In this document: positions 1 to 20,998 of the stretch, piece by piece | Layout: the number at the start of each line of letters is the position of its first letter | Numbering within the stretch: the stretch's first letter is position 1 | DNA from: Bugula neritina | Lineage: Eukaryota > Bryozoa > Gymnolaemata > Cheilostomatida > Bugulidae | Reading direction: 5' to 3' | Assembly: GCA_964035545.1 (NCBI GenBank) | Contig: OZ037771.1 | Coordinates: 7,916,690 to 7,980,689 of the forward strand | DNA length: 64,000 nucleotides | Notes under the pieces: model-generated | Told to the model about the DNA's origin: nothing | Seen by the model: the letters and a program-made list of their open reading frames with translations, nothing else | The model's database searches: none | Made by a program: the position numbers and the translations under genes

Positions 1-3000
1 CACTTTGCCTATTTCTGTAGGTATATATCGACGTTTTTTGAATGTTGGGTTTTGATTTTTATTGTCCGAGATTTTCCTCTTAAACGTGCTGCTCAAAGAA
101 ATGATTTCTTCCTGGCTTTGGAAACTAAGGTCTCTTTTAAATACATAAAGTGTAGAGAAATCGACATCATCCGGTGGTAGGTTTATCTCATGTTCATACT
201 CATCAGTTTCAGGATCCTCTACAACTAAAACCCACAGCAGTATTAATGGCAAGTAATGTAAGTGCCAATAGGCCATAAGCGAAAGGTCTGCACGATTTAA
301 ACACAACTGTTAGTTACTGTAGTTGCCCTCACATGGCCAACTGAAACTAATTTCATCAAGTATAATTTCAAAAGAAAAAAACAGGAATTGTTCTAAGATG
401 GTCATGCAGCTATAACATTAATATAAATTTAGAGTACTAAATTGCAAAGCACTGTGTTACATTACTTTATTGGTGGTCATATAATTTGTAAGATAATTTT
501 AGTACAATACAAACCTGGTGGCTTTTCATGGTCCAGTGTAGCAGGGCGCTCCTTCGAATCCATTGGACCAATGAGTTTTGGAATCTTATTAGTTATTGTA
601 GTTACAACTTTATGGAATTCCTCACTTTTTATATGGATCTATAATCATAGTATAACAAGATAGTAAATATAATATGACAATATTATATTCTGAATGCAAA
701 AGATAGAGCATGATTATAAGTTAACTTGATTAGCACTAGCGAGGCATAATTATAGAATTTCTTTCTGGGCAATATAGAATAGTTGAAGAACAAAGTTTAC
801 ATGGCTTTACTTCTGCATTATCTCAATGTCTAAAGATCTAAAAACTCAAATGTCTGAAGTAATTAGAGAAAAAATAGTTCACTTGACACTGAAGGCTAGC
901 AAGTATTTGAAGGTGTACAGCTGGAACTATTAAAAAATTAGGTTTCAGGTAAACTTATTCATATTGGCAATCATAGTTATTGCCACTGGCAGACACAAAA
1001 ATAGAATAGTGATACAAAAATACTAAAAGGCAACATTTCAACATGACATTTTTGCAGAGCTTTTTAATATTAAATAGGCATAGAGGGACATTTGCTTGGG
1101 ATTCATCAAATTTAAATCTACTGTGACTTGTAAAAATGTAATCATTTTCATAACTTATTCACCATTTTTAGCATATTTAAGCAATCAGAATAAGCCAGTA
1201 TTAAAACGTCTAAGTATACATAACTTTCTAAACAAGCAAAGATTACCTTATTAAATTATTTAAAACATGATCAGTGTGTAAAAAAATGGTACTCTCCAAA
1301 AACATATATATATGCAAATGTCAAAAAACTGACTGAATTTATTATTTGAAGAAGTATATACAAAACTCATAGATTCTCTCCCAAATTTTGCGATGAACAC
1401 GAACTAATTTTAAACATGTTACTATTATGGCACTTTTACGTAGGATGACAAAATGACCTAAAAAGATTCTGGCTAGTGGCAGCACTGACATGGGTTAACT
1501 AGAAAATATTGGAAGTTGGAGATGACAGCTAGTTCTCAAGTTATTTTAAAAAATCAAGGGTCTCCAAAAAACAATTTGCTTTCAAGCAAAATATATTTAT
1601 AAGATGATTTGCTATGTAAATGACCAACATTATCTTTTCCATCAGATAACTTTAAATTGTAAAAACTAGCTAATGACTTCAAATTACAAGTTATTCAAAA
1701 TTCAAGATCTTTTTATTTAGTACACCTCTTCAGTCTACATATCTAGTTTGCCAGCGACAGCCACACATATAAACATACCAGTTCTCTGAACGCTAGTGAA
1801 GTAAGAGAGGTAAACCCTAGTGTCTCTGCTAGACTGGATAGTCCGGGTAATGACGCAGCAGGTATGCCACTGTGCCTGCACATCTCTATAAGATGTGTGG
1901 TGAGCACATCTGGTTGTACAGAGTTGTCACAGAGCACTAGGCTAGATTGGCCTTTCTCCACACATCTAGTCACAGCATTGATTCCAAATACAAAACATTT
2001 CCTAAAGGCAAACAACCTCTAGTCATGAGTATTTAATAAAACAAATAATATTAACAAGATTTGAAATGGAAGAAAGTTTGGCTTAAATGGTGCTCCACAC
2101 ATTTTTAAAATACAGTAAAATTAAATATACAGGCATTATTAAACTATAAGCTACACACACAGAAATCTATGGCGAATACTCCCTAACTAAAAAGTATCAT
2201 TTCAGAATACTTTTTTTTCATTTTTTAACTTCTTTTTAAAAAGTAAAATAGGTATGGAGACTTACCATTTTTCAATTACTTGTTCATTGTCGGTAGAGCT
2301 TTTCTTTTCTTTTAATAACTTTCCACCTCGAGCACATTTTTGCCTTTCGAGTCCATGCGTTGAAAACATTTCTTTGAGGAGAGAGACAACTTCTAAGCCC
2401 ACAGAATCTGATATTTTAGGCCTACAACAAAACACAATTTTGCATTGAAAAAGTATTGACTTTGAGTAGAACTAGACAGCGATGGTTTGACTGATCTGAG
2501 CTATCATAATCATGCTCACATTTGTATAATACTATTACTATTAGTATAACGATAAGTATTAAACAACACATCATGATCACGATGAAAGAGGCATGGGCAT
2601 TATCATGAAATTAAATTATTATAAAATTAAATGCTATTACTATTAGTATAAGCATTTTCATTTTTATCCAATTCTAATGAATCCAACAATAACCCTGGTA
2701 GTAGTTACTGGTTAGTAATAATAAGTATAACATAAAGATTAACAAATAACATCAACATCAACATGTGTTCATCATCACCATGTTGGTGTTAACAGTTAAT
2801 GTGCCTAGCCCTGTGGAACAAATAAAAGTCAAAAGAATCAAGTCAGTAAGTGGGTAACACTAACAATAACACCTAATTTAATTTTATATTATAATTTAAA
2901 CTATTAGTATTAATAAAAATATTAATATTATTATATAAAATTAAATATGGATTCATATTGATATTTAGCATCAGAATCACCTATCACCATGATTATGCGT

Positions 3001-3327
3001 CTAATAATGCTGAAGTCTGAACCGGAATACTTACAGTTATACAGCTAATGTTATACTGATTCTGAATACAGAATAATGAGAATACTGAACAGTGAACACA
3101 ATTTGAATTTGAAAATTTTAATTCAAGTTCATTTCAAGAACGCTGACTAACCATTCATATGTGAAGGGCGCTTTTAAAAAGCTTTTAGCCGGTTTTGCTT
3201 TGACAGACTTTTTAGTTTGCCTTTTTTGTGCTGGGTTATTTCCAAGAGTTTGACAATTAACAATAGGAACAAAGTTTTGTTTATTTTTAGTTTTTGGCCC
3301 ACATTGGTCTTTTGTGGAGGCAGCCAT
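1..3327 (-). CDS. RPP38: RPP38-like RNase P/MRP protein subunit (5 exons, 3' end beyond left edge)
   Basis: Subunit p38 of nuclear RNase P/RNase MRP, which process tRNA 5' ends and rRNA; it is an L7Ae-type kink-turn RNA-binding protein. Minus-strand exons are 3327-3152, 2421-2266, 2001-1779, 638-515 and 224-1. Every junction is GT-AG and the phases agree throughout (2,2,0,1), giving 301 residues with no stop before the edge. The L7Ae-like core is in exon 3 and matches my memory of human RPP38 (FGINAVTRCVEKGQSSLVL, then TTHLIEMCRHSGIPAASL and LTSLAFREL). Exon 4 (FHKVVTTITNKIPKL) corresponds to the family's post-core helix. Exon 5 is acidic then basic (FKRK, KKRR), like the charged family tail. 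The start is the ATG opening MAASTKDQCG, facing RAB6. Human RPP38 is about 283 residues, so little should be missing. Family assignment is strong; exon ends are inferred from consensus and phase. Confidence 0.85.
2470..2990. repeat. Degenerate TNATNA-rich simple sequence in RPP38 intron 1
   Basis: Loosely repeated TCATGATCACGATG / TATTACTATTAGTATAA words with no fixed period, decayed low-complexity DNA. The same character recurs at 3790-4340 in RAB6 intron 1 and 58690-59350 in RBMX2 intron 1. Confidence 0.45.
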
Positions 3328-3649
3328 TTTTGTCTATATTTTCTACCTCAAATGTTAAAGAGTGAAATTCATGTGCTATCCAATTGGACAAATAATATGG
3401 CAAAACTGCGCGCTTACAACCGGATGTGTGACAACATCCGTTTTTAACTCCTAGATATTTTGTACGTTGGTCTTCAAACTTCTTATGCTAGACCTAGGAC
3501 TGTTGGACGCGTACACACGGATATCCAATTTGCGCATACTTCTGCTGCACTTCATGCATTAAAATTGTTTTATTGGTGCTTAGAATCAAGTGAACAAATA
3601 AATCGCTTTAGCAATTGAAAATATAAACACAATTCTTTATTTATTGAAT
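3328..3649. promoter_or_regulatory. Divergent promoter interval between RPP38 and RAB6
   Basis: The start codons of two head-to-head genes are 322 bp apart, so both promoters must lie here or in the 5' UTRs. It is locally richer in CpG than the surroundings (GCGCGC near 3408, further CpGs to about 3535). It carries an inverted pair of ETS-like sites: ACCGGATGT near 3419 and ACATCCG near 3434. ETS/GABP-type sites are typical of bidirectional housekeeping promoters in animals; their use here is inference. No TATA box is obvious at either side. Confidence 0.5.
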
Positions 3650-11791
<8,142 letters not shown>

Positions 11792-12233
11792 GGGTGGGGC
11801 GGAGGACTGCCCTTTTTTAAGCATTCAACTAAAATATTTCTATATTATTCGTTCTGCTTCACATTCATTCAGTGCCCGTAGATTCAGCTCAATAATTGTG
11901 TTGCATGTGTAATAATTGTATTGCCTTTTACACTCTGCTCCTGGGATGTAGCTACTCATTTGCTGTGACACTCATATTTTGGTGGTTTCCTATTAGATCT
12001 GTAATATACATTTGTGAACTCCAAGTCCTTGTTGTACTATAGAGAATAGGGAGTTGTCCATTCATGTAGAGCTGTACATACTGGAAACTGTAGCTTTCTC
12101 TCAGATGTTAATAGTTTGCATTAACTAGCTGCACTTATACTGTGGGGTGCTGACCTTTGGACAGCTAAATTGTTCACAGACAGCATTCCGCAAGCTGCGG
12201 CAGCATGCAGCTAATGCTATCCTTGTATTTTAC

Positions 12234-12239
12234 AATAAA
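12234..12239 (+). terminator. RAB6 polyadenylation signal AATAAA
   Basis: Canonical AATAAA about 440 nt after the RAB6 stop, followed within 40-50 nt by GT/T-rich sequence (GTTGTTTGTTTTAAG). A 3' UTR of this length is ordinary. A further AATAAA near 12648 is an alternative. Confidence 0.55.
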
Positions 12240-12994
12240 TGAGATTATGTGGGGTAGTCGCGTCAGAACTATATTGTTGTTTGTTTTAAGTGTTGATGTA
12301 TACTATTATGTTTGTATTTTTCTGCATTTAGTACTATTTATTATTGCTATGCTAGCATTACCTTAGTTGCAATCCTTTGTCATATATAATATAGATTATG
12401 ATTATATAATAAATATTATAATGTACAACGTGTTGTATATTCTAGCACATCTATGTGTTATACTACATAATATTTTAAGCGTGCCCCTTCTGTAAGATAA
12501 ACGTTAGCTATAGCTCTGAGACTGCTCTGAATATTATCCCCCCCAACCCTCTTATCTTCTAACAAACAATTGTGATGTGAACTAGGGCTATTCTGACTGT
12601 TGTAATCATTTCTTTGGTCCAGTTATAATCTTTCAACTGGTATTAATAAAGCACCATTCAACAATTTATGCCAGGATTTTATGCTACGTGTATGTTTCTA
12701 ATAACAGGATTTCATGCATTTTCGTCTTTATTCTCACACATTTTTGCACAACTAGTGTAATAATATTAACATTAATATCCATGCTGGGTGCAATTGAAAT
12801 GCTGAAATTATTTTATATATAAATTTAGTATTTATTGCTTGGCCCTTCAAATATATTTACTTCAAGGGCCAAAACCTCATATTACGGGGCCATGAATAAT
12901 CTGTTCAAACTCCTAAGAGAAGACAACTACTGTTATTTGTTACAGCATTTGCGCATTTCCATATGCACACCAATTAAATGAAATGAATTAAAAG

Positions 12995-13036
<42 letters not shown>

Positions 13037-16000
13037 AATTATATATACACACACATATATATATACACACACACATATATACACACATGCATTGAAACCT
13101 CTATAGTTAATTATTTTAACATTGTACTTTATAATATATAGTTACATAGGATGTGCGTCATAAATTCTACTTCATAAACTATATATTATATATGTATCAT
13201 ATTCTTTTGCTATTTAGCAGCAACACTTGTAATATTAAAATGGCACACAATTCGATTGCAACCTATTATTAAACAATACGAAATACTTGCATATTTCGTC
13301 ACTCTTTATTTTGCTATATGAATAGTGCCTGTTCCTGTAGTATTTTCTAGACTTGTCAATTTAATATAAAAGCAGATGTCTTACTTGTAAAAGTCAGTTT
13401 AACAATAAAGTTCTTATAAACCACACTGCTCAACAAAGACCATTATACTCTGACAGGACATCTCATCTTTAATTCTGGTAGAGAAAGACACATTGATATT
13501 TTCACTGCACACTAGCTTTGTGACAACGTGAATACTTCTTTGTCATAACCACATTATAATCTATAAATGTCTGTATATATATGGTTAATGCTTATTTACA
13601 CACTTGCATTAAACACACACATACAAACACACATGCACAACACATACACCTATGCAACACATTACACACCCATGTATAGACCTACGAAACATGTATACAC
13701 GCACATATACAAACACTCAACAGTCAACACATACACACTGAACGCTCAAATTTGGCACCAAAATAGTGCATTTATGCCAGCCAGATGACTAGAAACACCA
13801 GGTATACCGAGATATATTTATGGCATCAGCAGTGATGCTGCTAAGTACTGAGGTAAAACAATCAGATTCATGCAAAGTTACTGTTTTATCTTTGCAAAAT
13901 CAAGTACTGTCTGCGGGTTACACTATAAGTTTAAACACAAGTGGGTAGATATTATTATCTTTCTAAATTCATTTATTTGCCAAGTACTAGTGCATACAAT
14001 TAAATTAATTTTTCTACAAATTGCTAAAATTTGTTTTATATTAACTTTTATCAGTTTGCAGTATGTCATGCCAACTAGCTTAACTATACATGTAACATAA
14101 GTTATGAATTGAGATTACGGATTTCGAAATTGCCTGCTCTTGCTTTAACTTGAATTAGTAAGGCTATTGACCAAAAATACTTTCATCATAATTAAAGTAA
14201 GCTATTTGAAATTTCATCCTTGATTCCTCTGCATACTTTTTATCAACATATTTTTAACATAAAATATTGTAAAATAAACGGTATGTCATGAGGAACCATA
14301 TAGCTTGATTCAACATAATATCTCATTATGTCTTACTAACGGTCAGAAAGAATAAGATTCTATTGCAAAATACTATGTTGTGTTGTAAAAGTTATTTTCA
14401 GTCAAAGTAAAATAATACTGCATACTATATTATTTTTTTTTATTTCTTACTAAAATAACCAATGATCAATCAAAATTAGAAAATATAATTAAATTATTAC
14501 AATCATTAGATTACATCCTGAAAAGTAAAGCATATATTTTTTCAAATTGAAAATTTGATCAACATAACATATCTAAAAATAGAATGAACCTTATGGTCAT
14601 GTGACTCACATGTAAACTGAGCTGTAACTCTGCCATCTTGTGAATTGTGTACCCAGAAATCATTTGTTTAAACAAACCTGTTGACTTACAACATAAAGAA
14701 AACTTCAATCTATGAAATCAATAATTTTTAACTACCAGCTTAAAAAATTAAAAATGCCTTAATTTATGATGTAATAAGTGTGTACAAATAAACATTTATA
14801 GCATATTTTCCTAATACCATATATCCTAATGGGTTTAGCCTCTACATGTGGAATTGCTCTTTTACATAAATTAATAATGATTCTGTATACAAATAATAAT
14901 AATTAATACATAATGATATTGCACAGATATTAAGAAATGGATTACACTAAGAATAAATTGTAAAGTAATAAAATCCATGTTTATAATATGATAGAGGCCT
15001 ATTGCAGAATAAAGCTTTTGTATAATATATATGCTTGCCGGTATTAAGGAAGACAATGGTTCACGTTGATGCAATATCCCATCATGGGGGGGCATCAGCT
15101 TGAGATCTTAGCTGATACCCATTAAAATATTTGTAATATCTGTCATTTAAACCCCAAACTAAAGCAGTAAGTCTTAACGTTTGCTATTCTCTCATATTAA
15201 CCACCCATTATGCACCTTCACTCAAACTACATTTTATCCCTACAAATAAAGTCTCAGAGCTTTTCTTTTATTAGTTTTACTTCCATTAATAACAATGTTT
15301 TTGAAACTTCCTATAGCACAACATTTGTACATAATATTTGTTGCGTGATATGCTGATACACATGTTGACTGCAAAAACTATAGCCACACTATAAAAATAA
15401 GATTATTTAAGCAAAGAGGCCTCAGGGATGGTGTGGGTCTTGGTAATAGATGGTAGGGATCATGGATAATATTGTGTAGTCTTTATTTTTATCCTTAGTT
15501 AACTATAAAAGGTTAACTCACATCTAGCTAGCTCTCATTTGCATCTGTTTACACTTAATCTACTCCTTGTAGGTTTCTCTTAACAAATCTATGCTTCTAT
15601 AATGTTGACATTAAATTAGATTGTAGGCCAAAGCTTTCTGCACTCTGCTTTTGGAACTCAATTTTTAAGTAGGAAATGTGGGTAAGCTGAGAGCTGCTCT
15701 GTCTAGACTCCTTATGCTTCTAAATAAAAATGGATAGTTAAGCTGATTTCGTTGTTACACATTATACACTTTCATGCCTCTTTAATCAAACAACTTGAAT
15801 ACTTTCCTCTCCTTTTTCTATGCTTCAGCAAAATCTAGGGATTAGTCACATAAGCCATGACTCATAGATAATGCTGACTCATTTCAGAGAGATGCTTCTA
15901 GAATTAACAGGTATTATCAACTTATCATAATAGCCTCTTTAAGATAGTAAATAAATATCTATTAAACTAGTCAAGTACTGGCATAATAGTCTACTTATAG

Positions 16001-16960
16001 TTGTTTAAGCTTCGGCATATCAAGAATTTATGCTCATTATAATGTAAGGATGCAGCACACACCCACAATTTTATTCTTTTATTCGCTGTTACTAATGCCT
16101 TAAATCTCTGATTTTCATAGGTGTGGACAGATTTCATAGACTTAATCTACACAAAGTCACTAAATACTGTTTGACTGCAGCATTAATAATACAATAGAAA
16201 TGGTAGCATAACTTCTAGAATCTGTAATAATATTCTAGACCATGCAGCAACACCATACCAGAATGCAATACCAATTTATTGTTTAAGTTTACTTTTGCTT
16301 TGATAATGATTGATGTCTTGTCTTATTTTGTTGCTCTATTAAGAACTGCAAAATAATTTATGATTTAAGGCCTACGCAACTTTGTTTTTGAGGGAAACAA
16401 ATTAAAATTGCCCTCTATTTACTTATATTGCAGCGTCATAACAAAGCAAGGAAGCAATTGCTTGCTTCACTTGTCACCTAATGACGCACACGGAATACAG
16501 TGCTTTTTGTAGTTTAATGTTGATTTTTGGTCTTCGTATTGTCATTTGGTAGTGAATAGTAGACTGCACAATGGGATGTCATTATTTTTAGTATTTGTTC
16601 TGCTTCCATTGAATATAACGTATTCTGGTATTCATGATGGTAACATACTTAGCTGAAGTTTTATATTTATAATTATTAAGAATTGCTTACACAAAATTAA
16701 TAACTTTTTATTTTATACTGTTATAACCATTGATGGAGCAACAAACATAGCGAGAAGAACTAACATGAATGTTATTAGAAATTTAACTGGTTTTGACAAA
16801 GCAAGCAATGGTACATTTCTTATATTGGATAAACTATCTTTGAGTTTATAGTACTATCATTAAATTTTCTTTAAATTGATTTCACGAAATTTACCAGTGA
16901 TGAAAGTTTTGCACTAGCTTGATGTATTGTATAGCTCTGTTATAACATAAAGTTATCTCC
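12240..16960. other. AT-rich intergenic region, no gene recognised
   Basis: Between the RAB6 3' end and the first SINE I see no exon with flanking splice sites and family similarity. Contents: an AT-rich stretch, a CA/TA microsatellite near 13000-13090, a CA-rich degenerate tract 13610-13740, and two AP-1-like sites at 15858-15864 and 15875-15881. Short open frames here have neither repeats nor family signatures to support them. Confidence 0.5.
12998..13092. repeat. (CA)n then mixed CACA/TATA microsatellite
   Basis: Uninterrupted CA dinucleotides for about 30 nt, then alternating blocks of TATATA and CACACA. Alternating purine-pyrimidine sequence. Confidence 0.9.
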
Positions 16961-16984
16961 CTTGAAGCAGTCCTGCAGTCCAAT

Positions 16985-17180
16985 CAGTAGTCAGAGCATG
17001 GATTGCGGCGTGACGCACTTATAACAGGTTACATGGGTTGGAACTCAGACTAGATCTATTGGTGATGTCAGGAAGAACATCTGGTTATAATTGCTCCTAT
17101 GCGACACAAAAAAGACGCCAAGCCACTCGGTCAGTCTCACTAAAACTCTTAGTAGTTCTCACAGGGATAAAGACTACACA
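16985..17180 (+). mobile_element. tRNA-derived SINE, diverged copy
   Basis: The body matches the 39.7-kb copy: GGTGATGTCAGGAAGAACAT, then TATAATTGCTCCTATGC, then TTCTCACAGGGAT near the 3' end. Upstream is a worn tRNA-like head with a B-box-like GGGTTGGAACTC. It is too mutated to be recently active. Confidence 0.7.
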
Positions 17181-18329
17181 ATTGTGAAATAGAGTTATCT
17201 CCACCTAACAATTATGATTGTTTAGTCAAAAGTTAATTGTAGTCTGTGCAAAGTTGCAGTAGTTATGTTATTTTGCCCATAGTATTGGTATATTTGCTAG
17301 AGCAACACTCAATTTCACAGAATATTTGGTCAGCTAAGTTTCACTCACTGTGTTTAGTGAATGAGAATGTCCATATAGAATGCATAAAAAGCAAATTTTA
17401 CCAGACTGCGGTTATAAAATGTGACAATAGTAGGAATGAAATGCCAGCAATCACAAGTTGCACGTGACCAGCCAATGTTCTTTAAAAATCCCAAGCTGGA
17501 TTATCAGTTCTATACCAACAGATTAGCAGATTAATAGAATTATCTTATTGTCTTTTACATTAAGCAGTGTGACATCTATTTTATGTATTATACAATATGT
17601 AGACAGCTAAGCTAAAGGAAATCTGTTTTATCCAAAGTCACACAAAGGGCAATATTTGTACTGCACCACTTTGGTTTTGATGAAGAATGCATACATACAT
17701 ATTAGAATTCCTAGAGTAAAACAGCCTTATCATGTTTTGCCAATTACAATATCCCTTTTTAGCTCAGCTCTCTCTAATGACTTAACAATATAAATTTTAG
17801 ATTATAATACAACTGACAGTAAATACATATTTTATTATTTGCCTGATTTATATCGGATAGGAAGACAATGTCACTTGGCATATGAACGAACCAATCAGGT
17901 TTCACCTTCTGCACATAAAATGTATGTGGGCCAGCAAAAAATGCTGATATTAGTGTCTAATCTGCAGCTCATTTCCTCCTAGGTAGTAATATGTGCTGGG
18001 TCATCACCTAAACACAATATTAACCATCAGGAAGTTTGGCAGAATTAACTAGTATGTTTTTTCTTTTATGGAGCTCAAACTATAACAATAAAATGAATTA
18101 AATTAAGTTTTTTATACCATTTGGCACTAAAGTCAAACCAGCCAGCCTTTGACCAAATGCGATTCTTGCCCACTAATTACCCACTATTGATGTGTTTAGA
18201 GACAATGGACAATCGGCCTACTAACATTAGTGGTGACAGAGCAGTGCTTTGTCTTGATTTCAGTGAGATATCCAGCTGTTGAGTTGACCCTTCATTAGCT
18301 GTCCCAACCTTCTTTCATATTAAAACACA

Positions 18330-18765
18330 GGCTACATGTACTGGCAGTACACAGGCTATCTCTACCTGTAGTATACAAGCTATCTCTACCTGTAGTATAC
18401 AAGCTATCTCTACCTGTAGTATACAAGCTATCTCTACCTGTAGTATACAAGCGATCTCTACCTGTAGTACACAGGCTATCTCTACCTGTAGTATACAAGC
18501 TATCTCTACCTGTAGTACACAGGCTATCTCTACCTGTAGTAAACAGGCTATCTCTACCTGTAGTACACAGGCTATCTCTACCTGTAGTACACAGGCTACA
18601 TGTACTTGTAGTACACAGGCTATCTCTACCTGTAGTATACAAGCTATCTCTACTTGTAGTATACAAGCTATCTCTACCTGTAGTACACAAGCTATCTCTA
18701 CTTGTAGTATACAAGCTATCTCTACCTGTAGTACACAGGCTACATGTACTTGTAGTATACAAACT
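18330..18765. repeat. 24-bp minisatellite
   Basis: About 18 copies of a 24-bp unit including CTATCTCTACCTGTAGTA followed by TACAAG or CACAGG; edge units carry ACATGTACTTG. Because 24 is a multiple of three, the minus strand stays open for 159 codons of an eight-residue repeat (TTGRDSLY-like). Nothing suggests that this frame is translated. Confidence 0.95.
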
Positions 18766-19293
18766 ACACATCAAGTTTTCTAATATATCAGTGAATGAGT
18801 TCTCAGGATGACAAAATCTTGGTTTTTGAAAGCAAGTATGACCTTGCTAGTGAAGTCATGTGATGTCAGAGTGTTAGTTTATGTGAAACCTGCTATTAAA
18901 CAACCTGTTGATGGTTGCTACTATTATTAGAAAGCTAGTGTCAGTTTAAACATTGTAGGGTTTGTACTAATATGTTGGAAATAGCTGCTTTGATTGACTA
19001 TGTAAAAAGTTGTCTCCCCGATGTTTCTATCTATTTAGTCCCTTAGGCTGTTTGAATAGCCTTGGATTTTAAGAACAATTTTGGCGTGACCACATGCACC
19101 TTTACTCTAACCACTCAATCAACAGCTGCACGCCTACAAAACAGCACGAAGGGGTAAAAACTGACATTAGATTTCACAATTGTTACTTTTAATTCTTTTT
19201 GGGAACAAATTTTTAAATACTCTTTGTTTAATCTTTGAATTCATAAAAAAATTCTTCGTCTATTTTTTTTAGTTTTCTCGTACTAACATTGAA

Positions 19294-19327
19294 TATGTAG
19301 ATTGCTGTTGCAACAGCAATCTACATA
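19294..19327. repeat. 34-bp perfect palindrome
   Basis: The half-site TATGTAGATTGCTGTTG is followed directly by its exact reverse complement, with no spacer. It could extrude a cruciform or be the fold-back core of a small non-autonomous element, but I found no terminal inverted repeats or target duplication around it. Confidence 0.85.
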
Positions 19328-20824
19328 AGCGCAGCTTTGTGTAGACAAAGCAATCACCTAATAATCCCACCAAGAAGTGTTATGCAAGGGAGGGTATCAT
19401 TCAATGAGAAATCCCATTATTTATGAAACAGCTATAAGCCAAATTAAAATGCAAATATCTTACGTTAAGAGTAAAACAGTAACTGATTGGTATTTATAAT
19501 AAAAGTCATTAAGACATAGGTAACCGGTTCACACCAACCTAAGCTGTTTGCAAACACAGAGAACTATTAAAAACTGAATTATGGCGCTAGACTTTAAAGA
19601 ATAGTAATTGGTTTTAATCAGCTCAGACCACCTTTTAGTTAATTAACATAATTATGGCGATAAGAGCTCCTACTGAATAATATCTAATAATAAAAGATTA
19701 AGAATATAATTATAATTAATATTTTTATATAATGTTGCACTTGTGGATGTGTATTTCACAATCAAAACATTGCGAGGATTAATATGTAGATGATTAGATA
19801 ACATAATGGCCGTAATCTGTTCCAGTTTACAGATGCAAATGAGTCTGGATGATCGTCTGCTAGGTGGCCATGTTTATATTTTACCAAGAATGTTATAAGA
19901 CTTGTTCTGCAGTTGGTGTTTGAGAGTTATGAAAATAATATCTTTCTCTTCTGTACTACTAAAAATATTTATTTGTATCATAGGAGTTGTCTGACTCCAA
20001 CTCTAGCCTTAAATTAAAACACCGACAACAGGAAACACCACTGCTATACTCTGCTATCATAAGCTGCTGGTCACAAATGCCTGAATCAGTACAACTAGCT
20101 TTCAGCAACTAGCTAAATATTGTGCTAATTAACTGCCGAAAGTAGTTTTTCATTATTATGTCTCATTGTCATGTTAGAGAATTTCTAGAAAAGTTGAAGC
20201 TACCGGGATGACGTATTGCAGAGAAATATATTTGAAATAAAGATAGTGGAACTGAAGTAGAGCTTTGCCTAACCAATGAACTGAAGGACGGATTGTAGTA
20301 GAGTGTCACATTAACCAATTATGAGATATGATTTCCTTGAATGGCACTTGCAAGTAATGCCAGTAATGCAAATGAATTAGTTATAAATAGCTTGGAGGAG
20401 AAGGAGACCATATTTCATAGAATTAATTTGCAATTGCATAGGTATGACATCAGCTATTAAAGCTCTAAATTGTAGTTATATAATGCATATCTGATATGGC
20501 AAGAGATAATCATAAATGCCGTTAAAAGGGCGATATTTATAACTAGTTAGAAGTTAGCATAGGCTGGGGAGATATTACTATTAAGTGAGAAATAAGGAGG
20601 TCAAAATAAGTTTAAGTTGAGTCACCCTTCATGACTTTGGGTTTTGATATTTTAGTAGTGACTCATGCTATCTTCAAAGCAAATTGTAAAAGTTTTTATT
20701 AAAATTTTAATTTAATGAAACTGTAATGTAAGAGTAAAACACTAATAGGCTGAGCTTTCCCGACACTTTAGAAATCTAATTATGGTCATGAATCAAATAA
20801 ATAATTTTTCTATTAAACTCACTT

Positions 20825-20998
20825 TTGTTTTTTAAAATTGCGAATCTCTGATAGCAAGGTTTTTTAGGCAGGCTAAAGACTTGTTTCTACTGGGGCACAG
20901 CAGTAATTATAAAATGACATCACCAATGACTTGACTGAGATTTGAACTGAACTAAGCTGCAGCGCTCTAACCATCAGTCCACTGTTCTAGTGCCTTAT
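20825..20998 (-). mobile_element. tRNA-derived SINE, minus orientation
   Basis: Read on the minus strand it opens with a tRNA-like head: A-box-like TGATGGTTAGAGCGCTGCAG and B-box-like GTTCAAATCTC. It continues with CATTGGTGATGTCA, ATAATTACTGCTGTGCCCC and AAGTCTTTAGCCTGC, matching the copy at 39688 in the same order. The 3' end is decayed. Confidence 0.72.

Noticed and set aside
18295-18774. 159-codon minus-strand open frame of an eight-residue repeat
   Set aside because: It is entirely the 24-bp minisatellite. A unit divisible by three with no stop gives a long frame by default; there is no unique flank, splice signal or family match.
19830-19890. Possible exon with MQMSLDDRLLGG after an acceptor-like TTTACAG, resembling a UAP56-binding motif
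   Set aside because: The frame stops soon afterwards, there is no good donor, and no neighbouring exon could be linked.
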